Part shown: in pieces, positions 1 to 5,402 of the stretch
Layout: each line of letters begins with the position of its first letter
How positions within the stretch are numbered: the first letter of the stretch is position 1
Origin: an uncultured bacterium
GTDB lineage: Bacteria > Actinomycetota > Actinomycetes > S36-B12
NCBI GenBank assembly: GCA_903908025.1
Contig: CAIVQM010000066.1
Span: 1-5,784 of the forward strand
Direction: 5' to 3'
DNA: 5,784 bases
The notes under the pieces: generated by a model
What the model was told of the DNA's origin: nothing
The model's database searches: none
What the model saw: the letters and a program-made list of their open reading frames with translations, nothing else
Translations under genes and position numbers: made by a program

Positions 1-24
1 ACTAATCGGCCGAGGGCTTAAATT
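1..24 (+). rRNA. rrl: 23S rRNA, 3' end only
   Basis: The window opens on a sequence matching the conserved 3' end of bacterial 23S rRNA, the ACTAAT...GGCCGAGGGCTTA block that closes domain VI in actinobacteria. Only the last two dozen or so bases are present. The exact mature end is uncertain by a few bases, because it is set by pairing with the 5' end of 23S, which lies outside the window. A 5S gene about 90 bases downstream on the same strand supports the call and shows the usual 23S-5S order. Confidence 0.8.
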
Positions 25-114
25 ACGATCGCTCGTGCTTGCTCTGGAGTCCTTGGAGGGCTGCCATTTCGTTCCCATAGGGGAAGATCTGGCGCATCCT
101 TGACAACAAAAGAT
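25..114 (+). other. 23S-5S internal transcribed spacer
   Basis: This is about 90 bases of transcribed spacer between the 23S tail and the 5S gene. I see no tRNA or open reading frame in it. It contains an exact TTGACA at 100-105, which could be read as a -35 box, but the only -10-like sequence at a suitable distance is TATAGC inside the conserved 5S (124-129), so I do not call a promoter. Its expected role is to be removed during rRNA processing. Confidence 0.7.
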
Positions 115-231
<117 letters not shown>

Positions 232-241
232 TTCGCACTCG

Positions 242-284
242 AAGCCCCAGTTCTCTGTCTGAGAACTGGGGCTTTGGGCTTTTT
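242..284 (+). terminator. intrinsic terminator of the rRNA operon
   Basis: A perfect 14-bp inverted repeat (AAGCCCCAGTTCTC at 242-255 with GAGAACTGGGGCTT at 261-274) encloses a 5-base loop, TGTCT. A GGG interruption is followed by CTTTTT at 279-284. The strength of the stem and its position 12 bases after the 5S gene make it the terminator of the rrn operon. The T tract begins about 5 bases after the stem base, slightly later than in the textbook form. It separates rRNA transcription from the protein gene that starts at 357. Confidence 0.93.
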
Positions 285-342
285 CCCACCCGATCCCGGG
301 CTTCACCGAGGTGAGCTAGCGGATTCGGGTCCATTTCCTCGT

Positions 343-355
343 AGGATCGAATCCT
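343..355 (+). promoter_or_regulatory. translation/transcription start signal of the TPR gene
   Basis: AGGAT at 343-347 and ATCCT at 351-355 form an exact 5-bp inverted repeat with a 3-base loop, ending one base before the ATG at 357. AGGA at 343-346 could be a modest Shine-Dalgarno element with a 10-base spacer. TAGGAT at 342-347 could instead be a -10 box giving a transcript with only a few leader bases. The two readings exclude each other on one transcript, and the sequence does not decide between them. No convincing -35 box is visible upstream. Confidence 0.35.
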
Positions 356-356
356 T

Positions 357-1889
357 ATGCCGTCAGACCGTCGACGCCCCTCATCCGAGTCTTCCGGACG
401 CCCGCAATCTGCGGGGCGTTCTGCTGGCCGCCCTGCCGGCCGTTCTGGCGGTTCCGGAGGCGACTCGCGCTCGGGTTCCCCTCGTTCGGGGCCGCCACGT
501 AGTGGTGGTCCGCGTCCCGCAACCCCGCGGGCGAGTGGTCCGCGTCCCGCAACCCCGCGGGCAAGTGGTCCGCGTTCGGCCTCTGGCGCGCCGTCCGATC
601 GTCAGTCGGATGGCGCCGGCTACAACCGCAGTGGGAGCGGCCGTACTGGGGGTCCTCGCCGACCGGATGGTCAGAGCGGAGGGCCGTCCTGTGCTCGTGG
701 AGATTCCAGAGGGTATGGTCGTCCCCGCCGCGACCCTCGTGAGGATGCCGGGGTCGCTCGTCCTGAGCGAGCTCCCCGTGGAGATCGTCCCGGTGGCGAT
801 CGTCCTGGTGGAGATCGTCCGAGCTATGGCCGTGCCGACGGCGCCCGTCCTAGCGGTCCGCGTACTGGCGCTCCCCGCAGCAGCGGCCCGCGTCCGGACC
901 GTGGGGATCGGCCCGAGCGTCCGCGTGGTGAGTTCCAGGATCGCGGCCCGCGTCCGGATCGTGGGGATCGGCCGGGTGGTCGTCCGGGCGGACGGCCCAG
1001 TGGTGGTGCTGGCCCGCGGCGCGACGGTCGCAATGATCGGGTGGCACCTCGTCGGGTAGAGCGGCCGATGACGGCGGCTGATCAGCGTTCGATGGAGGTC
1101 AAGCGTGCGCGCGGAGGCCCCAAGCCAGAGCGCGCTCCGGCGCAGCCGCCGGCATGGGAGCGTGAGCAGTGGGTGGACGAAGGTTCACTACGCGCTGAAG
1201 CCGCTGCCGCGGCACATCGCGCTACTGCCGCCGAGCCTGTTCGTCGGCGCAAGGATCCCGAGCTGGCTCCCGAGGTGTCGGAGGAGCTGCAGCGGGTGGC
1301 CCCCGCCGGTCGTACGATCCGCTATCAAGAGCGTCTCACGTCTGCAGCCGATGCCCTCGATCGTGGGCGCTACGCCGATGCCCGGCGCATGGTGCAGCCG
1401 GTGATCCGCGATCTTCCGGACATGGCCTTTGGGCACGAGATTGCCGGGCTTGCTCTGTATCGGCTTGGTCAGTGGCGCAAGGCCGCGGCCGAGCTCGAAG
1501 TAGCCCGTCAACTCGACAAGACCACCAATCATCACGCTGTGCTTGCGGACTGTTACCGGGCCATGAAGCGCTATCGCGATGTGGAGGCGCTGTGGGTGGA
1601 GCTTCGTGACGCCTCGCCGTCGCCAGCGTTGTTGTCGGAAGGTCGCATTGTTGCGGCCGGGGCGTTGTCCGACCAAGGCGACCTCGCCGGCGCGTTGAAG
1701 CTGATGGCGAAAGCTGCCGAAGTTCCCAAGAAGGTTCGCGACCACCATCTGCGGCAGTGGTACGTGGTGGCTGATCTGTACGACCGGTCAGGCGACGTGA
1801 TCAAGGCCCGCCGCTTCTTCTCGATGGTGCTCGAGCACGACTCCGAGTTCGCTGACGCTGCAGACCGACTGCGCTCTCTGGGGCGCTGA
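357..1889 (+). CDS. TPR protein with long disordered Arg/Gly/Pro-rich N-terminus
   Basis: This is a predicted cytoplasmic protein of 510 residues, with no signal peptide or membrane segment. Residues 1 to about 245 are low-complexity Arg/Gly/Pro/Ser/Asp sequence with near-repeats such as PRPATPRASG (53-72), GDRPG (142-154) and GPRPDRGDRP (177-186 and 197-206). The region has no lysine before residue 249 and no leucine before 278. Residues about 270-300 are Ala/Glu-rich and helical. Residues about 320-510 are a compact all-helical domain that reads as degenerate tetratricopeptide repeats. Examples are ADALDRGRYADARRMVQPVI, GLALYRLGQWRKAAAELEVA, AGALSDQGDLAGALKLMAKA and ADLYDRSGDVIKARRFFSMV. 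The C-terminus closely resembles conserved actinobacterial TPR proteins that often lie beside a NagD-type HAD phosphatase, and those also carry Arg/Gly/Asp-rich N-termini. TPRs are protein-binding scaffolds and the arginine-rich arm could bind RNA or other polyanions, but no specific function is known to me. The start is the ATG at 357; the composition is continuous from there and no better in-frame start is seen. Confidence 0.88.
   Translation: MPSDRRRPSSESSGRPQSAGRSAGRPAGRSGGSGGDSRSGSPRSGPPRSGGPRPATPRASGPRPATPRASGPRSASGAPSDRQSDGAGYNRSGSGRTGGPRRPDGQSGGPSCARGDSRGYGRPRRDPREDAGVARPERAPRGDRPGGDRPGGDRPSYGRADGARPSGPRTGAPRSSGPRPDRGDRPERPRGEFQDRGPRPDRGDRPGGRPGGRPSGGAGPRRDGRNDRVAPRRVERPMTAADQRSMEVKRARGGPKPERAPAQPPAWEREQWVDEGSLRAEAAAAAHRATAAEPVRRRKDPELAPEVSEELQRVAPAGRTIRYQERLTSAADALDRGRYADARRMVQPVIRDLPDMAFGHEIAGLALYRLGQWRKAAAELEVARQLDKTTNHHAVLADCYRAMKRYRDVEALWVELRDASPSPALLSEGRIVAAGALSDQGDLAGALKLMAKAAEVPKKVRDHHLRQWYVVADLYDRSGDVIKARRFFSMVLEHDSEFADAADRLRSLGR
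511..570 (+). repeat. 30-bp tandem duplication inside the TPR gene
   Basis: Two adjacent 30-bp units (511-540 and 541-570) differ at one base and each encodes PRPATPRASG. The sequence before 511 (GGTGGTC) and the bases after 570 (CGCGT) match parts of the unit, so the tract probably grew by slippage or unequal exchange. The repeats keep the reading frame. This is an internal feature of the disordered N-terminal region, not a mobile element. Confidence 0.9.
781..820 (+). repeat. 15-bp tandem repeat inside the TPR gene
   Basis: Units begin at 781, 796 and 811, each close to GAGATCGTCCCGGTG; the third is partial and diverges after 820. They encode successive GDRPG motifs. Unit length is a multiple of three, so copy-number change would not shift the frame. 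Confidence 0.85.
883..973 (+). repeat. 31-bp direct repeat, 60 bp apart, inside the TPR gene
   Basis: Bases 883-913 and 943-973 are identical except for one base (C at 900, T at 960) and encode the motif GPRPDRGDRP twice. The start-to-start distance is exactly 60 bp. About 29 bp of unrelated coding sequence separates the copies, so this may be an older duplication of a 60-bp segment whose other half has drifted. Confidence 0.88.
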
Positions 1890-1972
1890 CCTTGTCACAC
1901 CCCGGGCGTATGTTCGGCCTCACTTCCCCCGACTGATGCATTGCAGGTCTGCGCTCGCAGGCCGCGTCTGCT

Positions 1973-1978
1973 GGAGGA
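1973..1978 (+). promoter_or_regulatory. ribosome binding site that sets the SSB-like start
   Basis: GGAGGA at 1973-1978 lies 4 bases before the ATG at 1983. It rules out the longer reading from 1941, which would place this site inside the coding region. The spacing is short but usable. Upstream, in the 93-bp gap after the TPR gene, there is a TTGTCA (1892-1897) and a TATGTT (1909-1914), but they are only 11 bp apart, so I do not call a promoter. Confidence 0.75.
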
Positions 1979-1982
1979 ACAT

Positions 1983-2342
1983 ATGAACGTCGTCATTCTG
2001 CAAGGTGTGCTCAGTAGCGCTCCGGTGCTTCGATCGCTGGCGTCCGGGTCGGTGGTGGTGTCGCTGGAGCTGACTACGGTGGTCGACACCGGCACCGCTT
2101 CGGTGCCGGTGGCGTGGTTCGATCCGCCGAAGGAAGTGGTATGGGGGCCTGGAGACGAAGTGTGCGTGCTGGGTACCGTGCGTCGTCGCTTCTTTCGCTC
2201 CGGCGGGGTCACTCAGAGCCGGACTGAAGTGGTGGCGACACAGATCGTGGCCGCTGCTCATCGTCGTCAGGTGCAGCGACTCCTGCAGCGTGCCGCCAGC
2301 AGGCTGGGTTCGCAGTCGGATGGCGCACTACGCTCCGTGTGA
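1983..2342 (+). CDS. short SSB-like OB-fold protein
   Basis: This is a 119-residue protein resembling the single-stranded DNA-binding protein family. It opens NVVILQGVLSSAPVLRSLASG, matching the first strand and turn of an SSB-type OB fold. Beta-strand segments follow: SVVVSLELTTVV (23-34), ASVPVAWFDPP (39-49), DEVCVLGTVRRRFFRSGG (58-75) and RTEVVATQIV (80-89). Residues 90-110 form a basic helix (RRQVQRLLQRAASR). A canonical replicative SSB is usually 150 or more residues and ends in an acidic tail close to DDDIPF. This protein is shorter and ends GALRSV with no acidic tail, so it is unlikely to recruit the usual SSB partners and is probably an accessory paralogue. It lies 93 bp after the TPR gene and 54 bp before the aldolase gene, possibly cotranscribed. 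The start at 1983 is chosen by the GGAGGA site. Nucleic-acid binding is inferred from the fold only. Confidence 0.75.
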   Translation: MNVVILQGVLSSAPVLRSLASGSVVVSLELTTVVDTGTASVPVAWFDPPKEVVWGPGDEVCVLGTVRRRFFRSGGVTQSRTEVVATQIVAAAHRRQVQRLLQRAASRLGSQSDGALRSV

Positions 2343-2382
2343 TCGGGCGGCTCTGTGTGGGTCGCCGGCCTAGCACGGTCGC

Positions 2383-2388
2383 GGAGGA
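2383..2388 (+). promoter_or_regulatory. ribosome binding site that sets the aldolase start
   Basis: GGAGGA at 2383-2388 lies 8 bases before the ATG at 2397, which is ideal spacing. It rules out the upstream GTG at 2355, which would add 14 residues not seen at the N-terminus of the family (known members begin with M-N-x-E-Q-L). Confidence 0.85.
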
Positions 2389-2396
2389 CTGACGTC

Positions 2397-3284
2397 ATGA
2401 ACCAAGAGCAACTCGAGCGTGTCCGGCACGGTGAGGGCTTCATCGCAGCTCTTGACCAGAGCGGCGGCAGTACCCCCAAGGCACTCCGGCTGTATGGGAT
2501 CGAGGAGTCCGAGTACTCCGGCGATGAGCAGATGTTCGACCTGATCCACGAGATGCGTTCGCGCATGATCACCAGCCCGGTGTTCAGCGGTTCCCGCGTA
2601 CTGGGTGCGATTCTTTTCGAAGGCACGATGGATCGCGACATTGAGGGTCTCGGCAGCGCTGAGTTCCTGTGGGCGAAGAAGGGTGTGGTCCCCTTCCTCA
2701 AGGTCGACAAGGGCCTGGCCGACGACGCCGACGGTGCCCAGCTGATGAAGGCGATGCCCGAGCTGGACGCACTGGTTACTCATGCCGTCGCCAAGGGTGT
2801 GTTCGGCACGAAGATGCGTTCGGTCATCAAGCTGGCCAATGCCACAGGCGTGGAAGCGGTCGTTGCGCAGCAGTTCGCGGTCGGCAATCAGATTCTTGCC
2901 GGTGGTCTGGTGCCGATCATCGAACCTGAGGTCGACATCAACAGCCCTGAGAAGCAAGCGGCCGAAGCGCTGCTGAAGGCTGCGATCCTGCAGCATCTCG
3001 GTTCCGTACCCGCCGGTCAGCAGGTCATGCTGAAGCTCACGCTGCCGAACGTCGACAACTTCTATCGCGAACTGGTCGAGCACCCGTCGGTGATGCGAGT
3101 CGTGGCGTTGTCGGGTGGCTACACCCGCGACGATGCCAACGCGAAGTTGGCCCGAAACAATGGAATGATCGCCAGCTTCTCGCGGGCGCTCACCGAGGGC
3201 CTCTCCGACAAGCAGACCGATGCCGAGTTCAATGCGATCCTCGACGCGGCGATCGAAGGTATTTTCCAGGCGTCTCGCACCTGA
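2397..3284 (+). CDS. fda: fructose-bisphosphate aldolase, class I
   Basis: This is a 295-residue cytoplasmic enzyme that reversibly cleaves fructose 1,6-bisphosphate into dihydroxyacetone phosphate and glyceraldehyde 3-phosphate through a lysine Schiff base, without metal. It matches the short bacterial class I family known from Staphylococcus (about 296 residues) from end to end. Landmarks are MNQEQLERV at the start, GFIAALDQSGGSTPKAL (14-30), LGAILFEGTMDR (69-80), GVVPFLKVDKGL (96-107), GTKMRSVI (137-144), GLVPIIEPEVDIN (170-182), MLKLTLP (211-217), VVALSGGYTRDDAN (235-248) and ASFSRAL (259-265). By alignment from memory with the S. aureus enzyme, the Schiff-base lysine is K213 and the catalytic glutamate is E176; both are present. 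The gene is intact. It ends 58 bp from the convergent DUF1015 gene, with a hairpin between them. It may share a transcript with the SSB-like gene (54-bp gap), but no internal promoter could be judged. Confidence 0.96.
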   Translation: MNQEQLERVRHGEGFIAALDQSGGSTPKALRLYGIEESEYSGDEQMFDLIHEMRSRMITSPVFSGSRVLGAILFEGTMDRDIEGLGSAEFLWAKKGVVPFLKVDKGLADDADGAQLMKAMPELDALVTHAVAKGVFGTKMRSVIKLANATGVEAVVAQQFAVGNQILAGGLVPIIEPEVDINSPEKQAAEALLKAAILQHLGSVPAGQQVMLKLTLPNVDNFYRELVEHPSVMRVVALSGGYTRDDANAKLARNNGMIASFSRALTEGLSDKQTDAEFNAILDAAIEGIFQASRT

Positions 3285-3307
3285 GTCGCTGCTGTAGAAG
3301 TCCCGAA

Positions 3308-3337
3308 CGAGGCCCATCCCACGTGGGGTGGGCCTCG
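3308..3337. terminator. convergent hairpin, probable bidirectional terminator
   Basis: Bases 3308-3320 pair with 3325-3337 to give a 13-bp GC-rich stem with one G-U pair and an ACGT loop. It lies 23 bases after the aldolase stop and 5 bases beyond the DUF1015 stop on the other strand. Neither strand has a T tract after the stem. Hairpins without a U tract are common at actinobacterial gene ends, and the position between two converging genes fits termination in both directions. Confidence 0.75.
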
Positions 3338-3342
3338 GCGCG

Positions 3343-4530
3343 TCAGTCGAGCGGGCGCAGTACCAGCCCGGTGCGCAGCTTGGGTGTGAAGAACGTGCTC
3401 TTGGGTGGCATCAGCAACCGCTCGTCAGCGGTGCGACGGATCTCGATGATGCTCGTCGGTCGGATGAGGACGCCCACACCGGCGTCGCCGGCCGCGACCC
3501 GATCGACTACGTGCTGCACGCCGTGCTGGTACGCAACATCGGGGTCGTGGTCGCGCAGCGCATACTCGAGGTATGCGCCGTCGAGTGCTCGAACGTCTGC
3601 GAATGCGGCGGGCTTGGGGGTCAGCCACGCACCGGTGCCATCAGGGCGCACCAGGCACAACGCGCCGCGGTGCGTCACCTCCGAGGCGAACCCAGGCGCG
3701 ACCGGCCCGGCCTCGGTGACTTCGAAATAGGGGCTGAGCCAGCCGGTCAGCACTTCCGCGGAAATGCCGGGGTAGAGGCGATGGATCGCGTCGATGCTGA
3801 GCTGATCCTCCACCAGCTCAGCGACGTACGTCAGCGTCAGCTCGGCAGCGGTTCCCGCACCGCGTGTGGTGCGTACCTCGTCACGGAACGTACGACTGAT
3901 CGCGTACCGGTGATGGCCATCGGCGATGAGCACCGGGTTGGCCCCGACCGCGGACTGGATGGCAGCCACTCGCTGCGGATCGGTGACGCGCTCGACGGTG
4001 TGCACCACACCTTGCTCGTCGTGGCACACGCCCACGATCTCCGCTGGCTCGCGCAGCAGTTCGGTGAGTCCGGCGGTCAGCGACAGACCCCACACGGGGG
4101 AGAGGTTGGTGTTCGTGCTGCGCGTGAGGTCGAGTCGGTCGGTCTTGGCCTTCGGCGTGGTGCGCTCATGAGGCAGCACACCATCGGCTCCCTCGTCGAC
4201 GACCTCGAGCGCGCCGAGCACGCCCACGGTCTCACGAATCTCGCCGGCCTCATCGACGAACCGCATGCGGTACAGGGTAAATGTCGGACCGTCGTCGCGA
4301 ACGAGCGTTCCGTCCTGAACCCATTCGGCGAGCACTGCGGCAGCCTTCCCATAGCGGTCGTCGCCGTCGACTCCACGAGGGACATCGACGACGACGATGT
4401 TGCGCGGATGGCGAGCAACGAGCATGTCGACGTCAGCGTCGGAGAGCACATCGTACGGAGGTGCGGCGACATCATCGAGCGACAGAGTGGAGGTGTACCG
4501 CAGAGCGGCGAAGGGTTCGAAACGAGGCAC
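3343..4530 (-). CDS. DUF1015 family protein
   Basis: This is a 395-residue conserved protein of the DUF1015 family (Pfam PF06245), with no signal peptide or membrane segment. Family landmarks are VPRFEPFAALRY at the start, AAPPYDVLSDAD (22-33), LPHERT (119-124), PKAKTDRLDL (126-135), the signature ADGHHRYA near 203-210, and the C-terminal MPPKSTFFTPKLRTGLV (374-390). The biochemical role is not settled; some members are named SerR-like or lie near serine biosynthesis genes, which this neighbourhood does not show. The start is uncertain. GTG at 4530 gives the family-typical N-terminus, GTG at 4536 adds two residues, and ATG at 4572 or 4581 adds 14 or 17 atypical residues and would overlap the HAD start. 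No good Shine-Dalgarno element precedes either GTG; only a GAGAG lies about 10 bases before the one at 4536. It is divergent from the HAD gene and convergent with the aldolase. Confidence 0.9.
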   Translation of the reverse strand: MPRFEPFAALRYTSTLSLDDVAAPPYDVLSDADVDMLVARHPRNIVVVDVPRGVDGDDRYGKAAAVLAEWVQDGTLVRDDGPTFTLYRMRFVDEAGEIRETVGVLGALEVVDEGADGVLPHERTTPKAKTDRLDLTRSTNTNLSPVWGLSLTAGLTELLREPAEIVGVCHDEQGVVHTVERVTDPQRVAAIQSAVGANPVLIADGHHRYAISRTFRDEVRTTRGAGTAAELTLTYVAELVEDQLSIDAIHRLYPGISAEVLTGWLSPYFEVTEAGPVAPGFASEVTHRGALCLVRPDGTGAWLTPKPAAFADVRALDGAYLEYALRDHDPDVAYQHGVQHVVDRVAAGDAGVGVLIRPTSIIEIRRTADERLLMPPKSTFFTPKLRTGLVLRPLD

Positions 4531-4538
4531 CTGCACAG

Positions 4539-4573
4539 GTTGGCATCTCTCGTGCCAACATGGCCAGACCATG
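4539..4573. promoter_or_regulatory. divergent start region with two adjacent inverted repeats
   Basis: The DUF1015 and HAD starts are about 40 bp apart. The gap holds GTTGGCA (4539-4545) and TGCCAAC (4553-4559), a 7-bp inverted repeat with a 7-base spacer. It also holds CATGG (4559-4563) and CCATG (4569-4573), which covers the HAD start codon. ATCTCTCGT occurs at 4545-4553 and again at 4581-4589, and GTGCCAA at 4552-4558 and 4575-4581. A shared operator or overlapping promoters is plausible, but I see no convincing -10/-35 pair on either strand. Confidence 0.4.
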
Positions 4574-5389
4574 AGTGCCAATCTCTCGTCTATCGGTTCG
4601 CCGTTCGTCGTTCTCAGCGACCTCGACGGGGTGGTGTGGCTGGCCCATCAGCCGATTCCTGGCTCGGTGGCGGCGATTGCTCGTCTGCGGGCCGCAGGTC
4701 ATCGCGTGTTGTTCGTGACCAACAACTCGGCCGCGTTAGTGGAGGAACAGGAAGCGGCGCTCGCACGAATCGGGATCCCTGCGCAAGGTGATGTGCTGAC
4801 ATCAGCGCAGGCCGCGGCACTCCTCGTGCAGCCCGGTGAACGGGCGCTCGTCTGTGGCGGTGACGGCATTGTGCAGGCACTGGCCGAACGTGGGGTGGAG
4901 TGCATCAGCAACCAGGCTGTGGACGGCGGAGCACTGGTCGACGTGGTCGTTGTAGGCATGCATCGGTGGTTCGACTATTCGGTGATGGCGCGGGCGGCCA
5001 AGGCAGTTCGACTCGGGGCCCGATTGGTGGGCTCGAACGGCGACGCCACCTACCCGACGCCCGATGGTCCGGTTCCCGGTGGCGGGTCGATCCTCGCTGC
5101 CATCTCGACCGCTGCGGGGGTGCAGCCGATGGTGGCCGGCAAACCGCACCGACCGATGGCCGACCTGGTGCGACGCGTCATCGGTGACGAGGCCGCGAGG
5201 CGCGCAGTGATGGTGGGGGACCGGCCGAGCACCGACGGTCTGTTCGCACGAACCCTCGGTTGCCGGTACGCCCATGTGTGGAGCGGGGTGACGCCATCCG
5301 GCACGGTGGTGGAGCCGACCCCGGATCTCGCGTGCGACGACCTGGCTGCGTTTGCCGAGGCTGTGGTGACCCGCGGGTTTTTCGTGTGA
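4571..5389 (+). CDS. HAD-superfamily phosphatase, NagD-like (type IIA)
   Basis: This is a 272-residue cytoplasmic hydrolase of the haloacid dehalogenase superfamily, NagD/4-nitrophenylphosphatase group, expected to remove phosphate from small phosphorylated metabolites with Mg2+. All four motifs are visible. Motif I is LSDLDGVVW (15-23), with nucleophile D17 and acid/base D19. Motif II is LFVTNNSA (47-54). Motif III lysine is K191 in VAGKPH. Motif IV is MVGDRPSTDGLFA (214-226), with metal ligands D217 and D222. The region between motifs II and III (about 80-175) is the C2-type cap and includes VVVVGMHRWFDYSVMARAAKAVRLGARLVGSN and YPTPDGPVPGGGS. Length and motif spacing are normal. The ATG at 4571 is chosen because motif I then starts near residue 15 and no other plausible in-frame start is close. 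There is no Shine-Dalgarno element, so the mRNA may be leaderless or translation may rely on structure. The substrate cannot be told from the sequence. The next gene follows after 13 bases. Confidence 0.93.
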   Translation: MSANLSSIGSPFVVLSDLDGVVWLAHQPIPGSVAAIARLRAAGHRVLFVTNNSAALVEEQEAALARIGIPAQGDVLTSAQAAALLVQPGERALVCGGDGIVQALAERGVECISNQAVDGGALVDVVVVGMHRWFDYSVMARAAKAVRLGARLVGSNGDATYPTPDGPVPGGGSILAAISTAAGVQPMVAGKPHRPMADLVRRVIGDEAARRAVMVGDRPSTDGLFARTLGCRYAHVWSGVTPSGTVVEPTPDLACDDLAAFAEAVVTRGFFV

Positions 5390-5390
5390 G

Positions 5391-5396
5391 TACACT
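5391..5396 (+). promoter_or_regulatory. possible -10 box of a leaderless promoter
   Basis: TACACT at 5391-5396 matches the actinobacterial TANNNT -10 pattern. It ends 6 bases before the A of the ATG at 5403, so transcription would begin at or next to the start codon. No purine-rich Shine-Dalgarno element other than GGGG at 5397-5400 lies before that ATG. No clear -35 box is seen, as is common for such promoters. The box begins two bases after the HAD stop codon. Confidence 0.4.
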
Positions 5397-5402
5397 GGGG
5401 TC

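Noticed and set aside
500..980. A repeat array that might suggest CRISPR.
   Set aside because: The repeats are in frame, of differing unit length, partly adjacent without spacers, and encode a low-complexity protein region; there are no cas genes.
274..1059. A 261-codon plus-strand open frame overlapping the start of the TPR gene in another frame.
   Set aside because: It starts at a TTG inside the rRNA terminator and yields only Val/Pro/Arg-rich low-complexity sequence. It stays open because GC-rich repeats lack stop codons, and it ends where the repeats end.
1188..1748. A 186-codon minus-strand open frame opposite the TPR domain.
   Set aside because: The opposite strand encodes a coherent helical repeat domain; this frame gives no recognisable protein and lacks a start signal.
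1890..1982. TTGTCA (1892-1897) and TATGTT (1909-1914) as a promoter for the SSB-like gene.
   Set aside because: The two boxes are 11 bp apart, too close for a standard sigma-70-type promoter. A promoter using only the -10 box cannot be excluded but is not supported.
2370..3317. A 315-codon minus-strand open frame opposite the aldolase.
   Set aside because: The plus strand is an unambiguous class I aldolase; the minus frame is its mirror image and resembles no known protein.
3328..4791. A 487-codon plus-strand open frame antisense to the DUF1015 gene.
   Set aside because: The minus-strand frame has clear DUF1015 motifs throughout. The antisense translation has no recognisable domain and begins inside the terminator hairpin. 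Long antisense frames are usual in high-GC genes.
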